This document shows positions 1 to 7,707 of a DNA stretch of 32,145 bases, in pieces. The number at the start of each line of letters is the position of its first letter. Positions within the stretch are counted from its first letter, which is position 1. Position numbers and translations under genes: made by a program. Under the pieces are notes generated by a model. It saw only the letters and a list, made by a program, of their open reading frames with translations, was not told where the DNA came from and searched no databases. The stretch is taken from the NCBI GenBank assembly GCA_947374225.1, contig CANCAY010000022.1, positions 1-32,145 of the forward strand. Reading direction: 5' to 3'. This stretch comes from Chitinophagaceae bacterium (GTDB lineage Bacteria; Bacteroidota; Bacteroidia; Chitinophagales; Chitinophagaceae).

Positions 1-128
1 GTAGGCAAAGGAATAGGACCTGTAACTACTGCACCTGTACTGCGTACTGTTTTTACGATTTTCTCAGCTGACTTGTCAACTAAGTTGTGATCGTAAGATT
101 GTAATTTTATTCTAATTCTTTGAGACAT
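1..128 (-). CDS. rpsJ: Ribosomal protein S10 (5' part, runs off the window)
   Basis: The minus strand from an ATG at 128 reads [20 protein letters not shown] and goes on through a stretch ending TGPIPLPT, the conserved N-terminal half of ribosomal protein S10, a component of the 30S head that also works in transcription antitermination as NusE. About 42 codons are visible and the rest lies beyond base 1. It follows fusA directly with no tuf gene between, as is usual in Bacteroidota. An intrinsic terminator and a promoter-like site lie between fusA and this start, so it probably heads its own transcript, presumably the S10 ribosomal-protein operon. Confidence 0.95.
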   Translation of the reverse strand, partial: MSQRIRIKLQSYDHNLVDKSAEKIVKTVRSTGAVVTGPIPLP

Positions 129-158
129 AGCTTATTTTTCCAAATTATCTTGGGGATG

Positions 159-189
159 CAAAGGTAATGGGTTGTAACCTAACATTCAA
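159..189 (-). promoter_or_regulatory. Promoter of rpsJ (Bacteroidota type)
   Basis: On the minus strand TTG (189-187), a 20-nt spacer and TACCTTTG (166-159) match the Bacteroidota housekeeping consensus TTG/TAnnTTTG. The site is about 30 nt upstream of the rpsJ ATG and downstream of the fusA terminator. The 13-mer CCATTACCTTTGC is shared exactly with the rpsL promoter region. Confidence 0.7.
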
Positions 190-237
190 GAAATATTGTG
201 CTTTTTTTAAAATATTTTAAAAATAATTTTCTGCGTT

Positions 238-270
238 AAAAAAGCCCCCTCCTTTTAACGGGAAGGGGCT
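238..270 (-). terminator. Intrinsic terminator after fusA
   Basis: On the minus strand the arms AGCCCCTTCC and GGAGGGGGCT form a 10-position GC-rich stem with one mismatch and an 8-nt loop, followed by six T residues. It sits about 40 nt past the fusA stop and would separate fusA from rpsJ. Confidence 0.88.
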
Positions 271-310
271 CTTAAGATATTGAAAATCAAGTGTTTGATT
301 CTTAAATCAA

Positions 311-2464
311 CTACTCGTCATCCTTCACTTTTCCTTTGTTTTTAGCCATTACTTCTTCTGCAATATTGTTTGGTGCAGCAGCATAGTGACTAAATTCCAT
401 TGTTGAAGTCGCACGACCAGAGCTCAAAGAACGTAATTGAGTAACATATCCGAACATCTCGCTCAAAGGAACTTTAGCTTTGATAACTTGTAAGTTACCA
501 CGGCTATCCATACCCTCTAACATTCCACGACGACGGTTTAAGTCACCTGTTACGTCTCCCATGTATTGATCTGGAGTAACAACTTCTACTTTCATGATTG
601 GCTCTAATAAAGTAGGCTTCGCTTTTTTACCAGCAGTTCTGAAACCAGCTTTAGCACATAATTCAAATGACATTGCATCAGAATCCACATCATGGTATGA
701 TCCATCATAAACTCTAACTTTCATGTTATTCACTGGGTAACCAGCTAATACTCCTGAAGTCATTGCAGATTCGAAACCTTTACTAATTGCAGGAACGAAT
801 TCTTTAGGGATTGATCCACCAAATAAATCGTTTTGGAATTGGAAAGCTTTCTTATCAGGGTTTGCAGTTAACCACTCTTCGTCAGCAGGCCCGATAGAGA
901 ATTGGATATCAGCAAATTTACCACGACCACCTGATTGCTTCTTCAACACTTCACGGTGTTCGAATGTAATACCAAATGACTCTTTGTAAGCCACCTGAGG
1001 ATTACCTTGGTTGATTTCCACTTTGAACTCGCGACGCATACGGTCAACGATAATCTCTAAGTGCAACTCTCCCATTCCTGATAAAATTGTTTGACCAGTA
1101 TCTTCGTCAGTTCTTACTCTTAAAGTAGGATCTTCCTCTACTAATTTAGCAATTGCCATACCCATTTTATCAACGTCAGCTTGAGTCTTAGGCTCAACAG
1201 CTACAGAGATAACTGGCTCTGGAATAAACATATTCTCCAATACGATTAAGTGATTCTCATCACATAATGTATCTCCTGTTTTGATCTCCTTAAATCCAAC
1301 CGCTGCTGCGATATCACCTGCTTCGATAAAATCGATTGGGTTTTGTTTGTTCGCGAACATTTTCATGATACGAGAGATACGCTCATTCTTACCACTACGT
1401 ACGTTTCTTACATAAGAACCCGCATCTAAGTGACCAGAATAACATCTGAAGAACGCTAAACGTCCAACGAAAGGATCTGTCATGATTTTGAAAGCCAATG
1501 CAGCAAATGGTTCTTTTGCATTTGGTTTACGGTAGATAGTTTCTCCTGTATCAGGATCTAAACCTTCAGTATCGTCAACGTCTACTGGTGAAGGCAAATA
1601 ACGACATACTGCGTCTAATGCTGTTTGTACTCCTTTGTTTTTGAAAGAAGAACCACACATCATTGGAACAATACTTAAGTCGATAGTAGCTTTTCTAATA
1701 GCTTCGTGTACTTCATCTTCAGAAATAGAATCTGGATTGTCGAAGAATTTCTCCATTAATTTGTCGTCATATTCAGCAACGGCTTCAATTAATTGAGCTC
1801 TCCAATAATCAACGTCTTCTTTCATATCGTCAGGAATAGGAGTTTCTACATAAGTCATTCCTTCTGTAGCATCATCCCAAATAATTCCTTTCATTTTAAT
1901 TAAATCCACTACACCTTTGAAACCATCTTCAGCTCCAATTGGTAATTGTAATGGTACAGCTTTCGCACCTAACATTTCTCTTACTTGGTTTACAACCATT
2001 AAGAAATCTGCACCAGCACGGTCCATTTTATTTACGAAACCGATACGTGGAACTTTGTAACGATTCGCTTGACGCCATACAGTCTCTGATTGAGGCTCAA
2101 CACCATCAACAGCAGAGAACAAAGCGATCAAACCATCCAATACACGCATTGAACGCTCTACTTCTACAGTAAAGTCAACGTGACCTGGAGTATCAATAAT
2201 ATTAAAATAATAATCTTTAGTGTTAGCATCTTTTTTACCTAAAGTAGTAGGGAATTGCCATTGACAACTTACCGCTGCAGAAGTAATAGTGATACCTCTT
2301 TCTTTTTCTTGCTCCATCCAGTCGGTGGTAGCAGCTCCGTCATGTACTTCACCAATTTTGTGAATCATACCAGTGTAACGTAAAATACGCTCAGTGGTAG
2401 TGGTCTTACCCGCATCAATGTGCGCAGCAATACCAAAGTTCCTTTGTAGTCTTAAGTCCGCCAT
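311..2464 (-). CDS. fusA: Translation elongation factor G
   Basis: The 717-residue product is a full-length EF-G, the GTPase that drives ribosomal translocation and, with the recycling factor, subunit splitting. The G1 loop AHIDAGKT is at residues 14-21, the switch region RGITITSA near 56-63, DTPGH at 91-95 and NKMD at 145-148. Domain IV and V signatures ([22 protein letters not shown]) follow in the C-terminal half. The start [12 protein letters not shown] is standard. It lies downstream of rpsL and rpsG on the same strand, but a terminator and a separate promoter-like element in the 253-nt gap suggest independent transcription. Many Bacteroidota carry a second EF-G; position in the str cluster marks this as the canonical copy. 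Confidence 0.98.
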   Translation of the reverse strand: MADLRLQRNFGIAAHIDAGKTTTTERILRYTGMIHKIGEVHDGAATTDWMEQEKERGITITSAAVSCQWQFPTTLGKKDANTKDYYFNIIDTPGHVDFTVEVERSMRVLDGLIALFSAVDGVEPQSETVWRQANRYKVPRIGFVNKMDRAGADFLMVVNQVREMLGAKAVPLQLPIGAEDGFKGVVDLIKMKGIIWDDATEGMTYVETPIPDDMKEDVDYWRAQLIEAVAEYDDKLMEKFFDNPDSISEDEVHEAIRKATIDLSIVPMMCGSSFKNKGVQTALDAVCRYLPSPVDVDDTEGLDPDTGETIYRKPNAKEPFAALAFKIMTDPFVGRLAFFRCYSGHLDAGSYVRNVRSGKNERISRIMKMFANKQNPIDFIEAGDIAAAVGFKEIKTGDTLCDENHLIVLENMFIPEPVISVAVEPKTQADVDKMGMAIAKLVEEDPTLRVRTDEDTGQTILSGMGELHLEIIVDRMRREFKVEINQGNPQVAYKESFGITFEHREVLKKQSGGRGKFADIQFSIGPADEEWLTANPDKKAFQFQNDLFGGSIPKEFVPAISKGFESAMTSGVLAGYPVNNMKVRVYDGSYHDVDSDAMSFELCAKAGFRTAGKKAKPTLLEPIMKVEVVTPDQYMGDVTGDLNRRRGMLEGMDSRGNLQVIKAKVPLSEMFGYVTQLRSLSSGRATSTMEFSHYAAAPNNIAEEVMAKNKGKVKDDE

Positions 2465-2530
2465 ATTAGGGTTGTTTATTTTTTAAAAGCTCTTAAAATT
2501 GACTAAATTAAAAGTCAAATTTCCGAGGCG

Positions 2531-2559
2531 CAAAGTTAATGATATAAGTGATTGAACAA
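2531..2559 (-). promoter_or_regulatory. Putative promoter of fusA
   Basis: The minus strand has TTG (2559-2557), an 18-nt spacer and TAACTTTG (2538-2531), a full match to the -7 consensus with a slightly short spacer. It lies about 67 nt before the fusA ATG and after the rpsG terminator. Confidence 0.55.
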
Positions 2560-2657
2560 CGGTTTCCAACAAAAAATTTCCATAAACTATTCCACAAAGC
2601 TCCTAGCCCACTGTGTACCAGCTAAAAGCAATCTAATTACTTTGACTTTGGGGCAAT

Positions 2658-2686
2658 AAAAAACCCCAGCTAGGCTGAGGTTTTTT
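2658..2686 (-). terminator. Intrinsic terminator after rpsG
   Basis: On the minus strand an A-tract and CCTCAGC pair with GCTGGGG and a T-tract around a 3-nt loop (one T:G pair in the stem). The symmetrical A and T tracts would allow termination in either direction. It is about 30 nt past the rpsG stop and upstream of fusA. Confidence 0.85.
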
Positions 2687-2717
2687 GATATATAAGAGGT
2701 TATTCTTTATACTTTGA

Positions 2718-3185
2718 TTACACTTTAAAGTGAGAGAACGCTTTGTTCGCCTCAGCCATACGGTGTGTATCTTCTTTCTTTTTGAATGCACCACCCTCGC
2801 CTTTTGTAGCTGCGATGATTTCATTCGCTAATTTGTCAGCCATTGTTTTACCGTTACGCTCACGGCTAAAACGTACTAACCATTTCATGCTTAAAGAAAT
2901 TTTTCTGTCAGCACGAACTTCAGCAGGAATTTGGAAAGTAGCACCACCAATACGACGGCTACGTACTTCAACAGCTGGAGTTACATTCACAACAGCTTTC
3001 TTCCACATTTCGTATCCTTCTTCACCAGTGAATTTGCTCACTTTGTCCAAGGCATCATAAAATATTTTATAAGCAGTTGTCTTTTTACCATCCAACATGA
3101 TATTGTTGATAAAACGAGTTACTTGTACATCGCTAAATTTAGGATCTGGTGCTAATGGAATCTTTTTGGGTTGTGCTTTACGCAT
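2718..3185 (-). CDS. rpsG: Ribosomal protein S7
   Basis: The 155-residue product begins [20 protein letters not shown] and contains the conserved [14 protein letters not shown] segment and an [14 protein letters not shown] segment, all diagnostic of bacterial S7, the primary 16S rRNA binding protein that nucleates the 30S head. Length is normal for the family. It follows rpsL by 27 nt on the same strand, so the two form the rpsL-rpsG pair at the front of the str cluster. A clear terminator downstream cuts it off from fusA, which is unlike the E. coli arrangement. Confidence 0.98.
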   Translation of the reverse strand: MRKAQPKKIPLAPDPKFSDVQVTRFINNIMLDGKKTTAYKIFYDALDKVSKFTGEEGYEMWKKAVVNVTPAVEVRSRRIGGATFQIPAEVRADRKISLSMKWLVRFSRERNGKTMADKLANEIIAATKGEGGAFKKKEDTHRMAEANKAFSHFKV

Positions 3186-3212
3186 GTCGAATATTAATTA
3201 GTTGTTACTTGA

Positions 3213-3593
3213 TTATTTTTTTGCTTTTTCTTTCTTAGTACCATACTTAGAACGAGACTGCTTACGGTCTTTAACACCTGCAGTATCCAAACTTCCACGT
3301 ACAATATGGTAACGAACCCCTGGTAAATCCTTTACACGACCACCACGGATTAATACGATACTGTGCTCTTGTAAGTTATGGCCTTCACCTGGGATATAGG
3401 CAATGACTTCAATCTTATTAGTCAAACGTACTTTTGCTACTTTACGTAACGCAGAGTTCGGCTTTTTTGGAGTTGTTGTATATACTCTTGTACAAACACC
3501 ACGACGCTGAGGACATGCGTCCAAAGCTCTTGATTTACTTTTAGCCCTGATGATCTCACGGCCTTTTCTCACTAATTGTTGAATAGTAGGCAT
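3213..3593 (-). CDS. rpsL: Ribosomal protein S12
   Basis: The 126-residue product is S12, a decoding-centre protein of the 30S subunit. It has [16 protein letters not shown], with Lys43 at the position where streptomycin-resistance changes occur in other bacteria, and [13 protein letters not shown], with the loop lysine followed by the aspartate that RimO methylthiolates in other species. Both drug-related lysines are present, so the sequence looks like the streptomycin-sensitive type (inference from known S12 mutations). The C-terminal tail is lysine-rich. It is the first gene of the str cluster, with a strong promoter match 47 nt upstream. Confidence 0.98.
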   Translation of the reverse strand: MPTIQQLVRKGREIIRAKSKSRALDACPQRRGVCTRVYTTTPKKPNSALRKVAKVRLTNKIEVIAYIPGEGHNLQEHSIVLIRGGRVKDLPGVRYHIVRGSLDTAGVKDRKQSRSKYGTKKEKAKK

Positions 3594-3639
3594 TAATTAT
3601 GCTATTTGGTTCAATTCGGTTTATAAAAAATTCGGACGG

Positions 3640-3669
3640 CAAAGGTAATGGCTGGGAACGAATTCCCAA
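3640..3669 (-). promoter_or_regulatory. Promoter of rpsL-rpsG (Bacteroidota type)
   Basis: The minus strand has TTG (3669-3667), a 19-nt spacer and TACCTTTG (3647-3640), an exact match to the Bacteroidota promoter consensus, about 47 nt upstream of the rpsL ATG. Confidence 0.75.
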
Positions 3670-3679
3670 AATGTTTATT

Positions 3680-3717
3680 GGCTATTTTTAAAAAAATATA
3701 CCAAATAGCCCTTTTTT
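3680..3717 (+). terminator. Hairpin between ilvE and rpsL
   Basis: GGCTATTT (3680-3687) and AAATAGCC (3703-3710) form an 8-bp perfect stem around a 15-nt AT-rich loop, and CTTTTTT follows on the plus strand. No plus-strand gene runs into it. It may act on the minus strand as the 3' hairpin of ilvE, though the T-tract there is inside the loop. The function is uncertain. Confidence 0.4.
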
Positions 3718-3782
3718 ACCCCTCTTTTGATAGTTAAATTTAGAATTATTATGTTTTAACTATCTCATTATCATCTATTTAA

Positions 3783-4844
3783 CTATATATATAGCAACCA
3801 GCCATGTTTATCTGCTATATTTCCCATTCTGATATCATTTAGGTGTTTTTTTAGTGCTGGACCCACTTTTTGAACGTCTAAATCAAAGTTCATCTCATAT
3901 TCTCCATGTGCTAATTTAGAAATATAAGACACCACCGCAGCAGTACCCACTCCAAATACTTCTTGTAATAACCCCTTTTTGTGTGCATCTACAATTTCAG
4001 AAACTGCTAAGTTTCTTTCTTCCACTTCATACCCCATCTCTCTTAATAAAATGATGGAACTAGCACGAGTAACTCCTTTTAAAACAGTTCCTCTTTCGGT
4101 ACTAGGCGTAATTACTTTGCCGTCAATTACAAACATCACATTCATCATACCAACTTCCTCTACATATTTATGTTCAATTGCATCAGTCCATAATACTTGA
4201 TCGTATCCTTTTTGTTGTGCCAATGTAACTGGATATAAACTTGCACCATAGTTTCCACCATTCTTTGCAAAACCAACACCACCTGGTGTTGCACGCGTAT
4301 AATGTTGCTCAATATAAATTTTCATAGGTGCTGAAAAATACGCCCCACTTGGTCCTAAAATAATCATAAACTTATACGTTTGCGAAGGACGTACTCCTAA
4401 AAAAGGGTCTGTCGCAATCATAAAAGGTCTTATGTATAATGAACAGTCCGGCTTACTAGGTATCCACCCTTTTTCCAATTGGACTAATTGTTGCATTCCC
4501 TCCATAAAAATCCACTCTGGAATTGCAGGCATTTGCATACGCTCCGCAGAAGTATTAAAACGAATAAAATTTTGATCCGGTCTGAAAATTGCCACTTCCC
4601 CTTTTTCGTTTTTAAACGCTTTAATTCCTTCGAAAATAGTTTGACCATAATGCAATACAGCACTTGAAGGGTCCAATTCTATTGGGCTATAGGGCTTTAT
4701 CACTACATTGTTCCATTCTCCATTTTCATAATCTGCCGTTAACATATGGTCTGTAAAATGTTTACCAAATGCCACTTCATCCATGTTAAAAGTGGGAAGT
4801 TTTGGATGCTCGTTTTTGATTACTGGAATTGAATGCGAACTCAT
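3783..4844 (-). CDS. ilvE: Branched-chain amino acid aminotransferase
   Basis: This is a PLP-dependent fold-type IV aminotransferase for the last step of valine, leucine and isoleucine synthesis. YGQTIFEGIKAF near the N terminus, the AKNGGNYGASL stretch with the predicted PLP lysine (Lys194), EVGMMNVMFV and FGVGTAAVV place it with the longer, mitochondrial-like BCAT group. I choose the ATG at 4844 (MSSHSIPV, 353 residues). A start at 4880 is open but would add 12 atypical residues and fall inside the promoter's -7 element. It is transcribed alone, divergently from the 4953 gene. Confidence 0.93.
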   Translation of the reverse strand: MSSHSIPVIKNEHPKLPTFNMDEVAFGKHFTDHMLTADYENGEWNNVVIKPYSPIELDPSSAVLHYGQTIFEGIKAFKNEKGEVAIFRPDQNFIRFNTSAERMQMPAIPEWIFMEGMQQLVQLEKGWIPSKPDCSLYIRPFMIATDPFLGVRPSQTYKFMIILGPSGAYFSAPMKIYIEQHYTRATPGGVGFAKNGGNYGASLYPVTLAQQKGYDQVLWTDAIEHKYVEEVGMMNVMFVIDGKVITPSTERGTVLKGVTRASSIILLREMGYEVEERNLAVSEIVDAHKKGLLQEVFGVGTAAVVSYISKLAHGEYEMNFDLDVQKVGPALKKHLNDIRMGNIADKHGWLLYI

Positions 4845-4877
4845 AGTATTTGAATTAATGTGATAAATTAATATATA

Positions 4878-4907
4878 CAAAGAAACGAAAAAAAAGAAAG
4901 CTCACAA
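4878..4907 (-). promoter_or_regulatory. Putative promoter of ilvE
   Basis: The minus strand has TTG (4907-4905), a 19-nt spacer and TTTCTTTG (4885-4878), one mismatch from TAnnTTTG. It lies about 34 nt before the chosen ilvE start and argues against the upstream start codon. Confidence 0.5.
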
Positions 4908-4952
4908 TTGTTATTTTACTTATTGCAACATTTCATTTAATTTTCCATTCGA

Positions 4953-5549
4953 ATGAGTTCAGAAAAAACAATATTACCGGCAGCAGTCTTGGTTTCTTTG
5001 TATAAAGATACCCTCGTATTAACTGAAACTGCCGCTCAGATCTTAGATAAGGAAGAGAAAAAAGCGCATGCTTTAGTTGGGGAAACAGTATTAGCAACAG
5101 CTCCTATTAATGAAAAAGTAAATGAACAAAAAGTAGTAGACGCTACTACTCCATTAAAGTATTTAGGGGACCACCTTAAAAAAGTGATTGTAATTGTAAA
5201 TGACCCTACAGCAGTCTATTTAAATGAGGCAGATCTTGGATTATTGTCGTCCATTCTTAATGCCTGTAAATTAACATTGGCAGACATTGCCTTAATAAAT
5301 ATTGCAACACAATCTATTGGATTACATGACATGTTAGAGACACTCCCCTCCACACTTGTAATTTCATTTGACGTAAATGCAACTCAGTTAAAAATCAAGC
5401 TACCAGCTACTTTATATAAACCAATTGTGTTAGGTGATACACATGTTTTATTTAGCAATAGTTTATCCAATATGCAAGGTGGGGATGTAAATGCTAAAAC
5501 AGAAAAAGGGAAATTATGGATAGTATTAAAGCAACTTTTTCAATTATAA
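4953..5549 (+). CDS. Unrecognised cytoplasmic protein, possibly DNA polymerase III psi (HolD)-like
   Basis: The 198-residue product has no signal peptide or membrane segment. The first 60 residues are loosely conserved-looking. The rest has an alternating strand and helix pattern: a hydrophobic strand VIVIVNDP, a helix LGLLSSILNACKLTLADIALIN, and a C-terminal LFSNSLSNMQ followed by GKLWIVLKQLF. The spacing of these blocks recalls clamp-loader psi subunits, where a set-of-helix block is followed by a proline/serine-rich loop and a terminal KxxLWxxL helix. That is a pattern impression, not an alignment. The gene ends 6 nt before the XTP/dITP pyrophosphatase gene, so the two are probably co-transcribed, which fits a nucleotide or DNA-replication role without proving it. 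Confidence 0.85.
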   Translation: MSSEKTILPAAVLVSLYKDTLVLTETAAQILDKEEKKAHALVGETVLATAPINEKVNEQKVVDATTPLKYLGDHLKKVIVIVNDPTAVYLNEADLGLLSSILNACKLTLADIALINIATQSIGLHDMLETLPSTLVISFDVNATQLKIKLPATLYKPIVLGDTHVLFSNSLSNMQGGDVNAKTEKGKLWIVLKQLFQL

Positions 5550-5555
5550 TTATAC

Positions 5556-6143
5556 ATGTACACGCTCATTTTTGCAACAAATAATCAAAATAAAGTTCAA
5601 GAAATACAGTCGCTAGTTGGTGTTGATTTTAAAATCATACCGCTTAAAGAAGCCGGCATTGATATTGATATACCCGAGCCACACGACAGCTTTCAGGAGA
5701 ATGCATATGAAAAAGCTAAGACCATTTTTAGCATGACAAATGAACATTGCTTTAGTGAAGATACCGGATTAGAAATTGAAATATTGAACGGAGCGCCGGG
5801 TGTGAAAAGTGCAAGATATGCAGGTGACGAAAGAAACTTTCAAGCTAATATTGATAAAGTATTATTAGAATTAAAAGGCATTGACAATAGAGCTGCTCAA
5901 TTTAGAACTGTAATTTGTTTAATCTGGAAGGAGACTACTTATTATTTCGAAGGCATTTGTAGCGGTCATATTGCCACTGAAATGCAGGGTGAGAAAGGGT
6001 TTGGTTACGATCCTATATTTATCCCAGAAGGTGATACAAGAAGCTTTGCGCAAATGACTATGTCAGAAAAAAATAAATATAGTCACAGACAAAAAGCGGT
6101 TACCCAATTATTTGCATTCTTACGTTCTCAGCAATCTAATTAA
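5556..6143 (+). CDS. rdgB: XTP/dITP diphosphatase (Ham1/RdgB family)
   Basis: The 195-residue product removes non-canonical purine nucleotides (dITP, XTP) by hydrolysing them to monophosphates and pyrophosphate, keeping them out of DNA and RNA. Family motifs are in order: FATNNQNKVQEI at 6-17 (usually TGNxGK; the glycine is replaced by asparagine here), FSEDTGLEI with the catalytic-type Asp69, PGVKSARYAG, GEKGFGYDPIF and the terminal SHRQKA. Length is normal. It starts 6 nt after the preceding gene and is followed by a convergent aroE, so it ends a two-gene plus-strand unit. Confidence 0.95.
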   Translation: MYTLIFATNNQNKVQEIQSLVGVDFKIIPLKEAGIDIDIPEPHDSFQENAYEKAKTIFSMTNEHCFSEDTGLEIEILNGAPGVKSARYAGDERNFQANIDKVLLELKGIDNRAAQFRTVICLIWKETTYYFEGICSGHIATEMQGEKGFGYDPIFIPEGDTRSFAQMTMSEKNKYSHRQKAVTQLFAFLRSQQSN

Positions 6144-6155
6144 AAAATAGATAAA

Positions 6156-6905
6156 TTACTGTATATAAGGCATTTCAGCATTCCAAATTTCCCAACTCGC
6201 TTCCGCTTGTAAATGCAACATCTCTAATCCATTTTGAATAGTAGCATTTTGTGCTGCTCCCTTTTGTAAAAATAAAGTCAACGCAGGATTGTACACCAAG
6301 TCGTATAAATGATGTTTTGATGTAATAGCTTCATAAGGCAATGCAGGTGCCTCATCAATATTGGGGAACATACCAAGCGGAGTTGAATTAATTATTAACG
6401 TATGCGTTTCTATGATTGCAGGAGTTAAGTCCGCATAAGTAATAGCACCAGCATTGGGGGTTCTAGAAACAAATTGATATTGAATATTCAACTTCTCTAA
6501 AACCCATTCTACCGCAGCCGCTGCGCCGCCTGTGCCTAATATCAATGCATTGGTATGATGCGGTTTCAAAAAGGGCAACAATGATTGCTCAAAGCCAATT
6601 ACGTCGGTATTATATCCATACCACTCCTCTTTGTATTTTCGAATACAATTACATGCTTGCATTTTTTGCACCACAGCAGATGCATGATGTAAAAAAGGGA
6701 TGACCGCTTTTTTATGTGGAATGGTAATATTGATTCCTTCTAAATTTGGATTGAAATTCCATAAAGATTGAAAACCTTCTATATTTTCAATTGGATAATT
6801 TTCATAAGAACACATTTCAATATTTTCCTTTGCAAATTTCTCTGCAAAAAAACCTTTTGAAAAAGAATGTGATAATGGGAAACCAATCAATCCAAATTGA
6901 CGCAC
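6156..6905 (-). CDS. aroE: Shikimate dehydrogenase
   Basis: The 249-residue product reduces 3-dehydroshikimate to shikimate with NADPH in aromatic amino acid synthesis. Substrate-binding SHSFS is at 12-16, NITIPHK with the catalytic Lys65 follows, and GYNTD at 97-101 supplies the second catalytic residue. The nucleotide-binding GTGGAA is at 124-129, with NSTPLGM and NGLEMLHLQA near the C terminus. It is slightly shorter than E. coli AroE (272). It begins 2 nt after the ComA-like gene and is the last gene of a TPR-comA-aroE minus-strand operon. Confidence 0.95.
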   Translation of the reverse strand: MRQFGLIGFPLSHSFSKGFFAEKFAKENIEMCSYENYPIENIEGFQSLWNFNPNLEGINITIPHKKAVIPFLHHASAVVQKMQACNCIRKYKEEWYGYNTDVIGFEQSLLPFLKPHHTNALILGTGGAAAAVEWVLEKLNIQYQFVSRTPNAGAITYADLTPAIIETHTLIINSTPLGMFPNIDEAPALPYEAITSKHHLYDLVYNPALTLFLQKGAAQNATIQNGLEMLHLQAEASWEIWNAEMPYIQ

Positions 6906-6907
6906 AA

Positions 6908-7669
6908 CTATTTGTTTAAGTATAAATGAAAAGTATCACCTCTAAGGCCTATTCTCATTGCTTCTAAAGGAATGATCTCGGTTGGCGCAATATTTCCTAG
7001 GTTCACATTACATCCTATTAATTCTAAGAAATATAATTGTTGTGCTTTTTGTGGTGCTTCCCAAAGAATTTTTTCAGCAGGTATTTTAGTTAAAATTTCT
7101 TGAACTAATCCTTCTCTCACTTCTCCACTACCTCTGTAAATTCCAACATTACCAGCTTCTCTTGCTTCTGCAATTACATAAGAAGAACCAGCCCCTAATT
7201 CAGCACTCATTAATTCAATCCATTTATAAGGAGGAATAATATGTGCTGCGTCCTTACTACCTACTTCACTTAATACCGTTGCGAATTTTGCAATTTTTTC
7301 AATATACCCACATTTTTCTGTGTGTGGTATTTCAATGGAACCGTCACTCACTTCAATCATATTGATATTATAGTCCTTACACATTGCGATATAATCATCA
7401 AATTGATTTCTAATTACAAATGCCTCAAATAAGGTACCGCCAAAATAAACAGGGATATTATGCTTTTGATATAATTCAATTTTAGCCCTTAAATTAGGAG
7501 TAACGAAAGACGTACCAAATCCCAACTTAATAATATCAGTATGCGGCGCTCCAATACTTAAAAAGTTTTCTGCTTCACCAAGACTTAAGCCTTTGTCCAT
7601 TATCATGGTTAAACCATTTGTCCTAGGCTGACTTGTTCTTTCTGGAATTTGAGTAAGATTAAAATTCAT
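6908..7669 (-). CDS. comA: Phosphosulfolactate synthase (ComA family)
   Basis: The 253-residue TIM-barrel-type protein matches the family that adds sulfite to phosphoenolpyruvate to give phosphosulfolactate, first known from coenzyme M synthesis in methanogens. Visible family blocks are MIMDKGL, IIKLGFGTS, VYFGGTLFEAF, IEVSDGSIEI, GAGSSYVIAEAREAGN, VNLGNIAPTEIIPLEAMR and GLRGDTFH. Bacteroidota do not make coenzyme M; the product could feed sulfolactate or another C3 sulfonate (inference). It is packed between a TPR gene and aroE (38-nt and 2-nt gaps). A TAACTTTG box lies at 7696-7689 but lacks a well-placed TTG. The family call is firm and the in vivo role is open. Confidence 0.9.
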   Translation of the reverse strand: MNFNLTQIPERTSQPRTNGLTMIMDKGLSLGEAENFLSIGAPHTDIIKLGFGTSFVTPNLRAKIELYQKHNIPVYFGGTLFEAFVIRNQFDDYIAMCKDYNINMIEVSDGSIEIPHTEKCGYIEKIAKFATVLSEVGSKDAAHIIPPYKWIELMSAELGAGSSYVIAEAREAGNVGIYRGSGEVREGLVQEILTKIPAEKILWEAPQKAQQLYFLELIGCNVNLGNIAPTEIIPLEAMRIGLRGDTFHLYLNK

Positions 7670-7707
7670 ATATTATAAAGTATTTATGCAAAGTTAATTC
7701 AAAATCA

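Noticed and set aside
2633..2824. 63-codon minus-strand open frame overlapping the end of rpsG
   Set aside because: It is out of frame with rpsG, runs across the terminator and has no plausible protein features.
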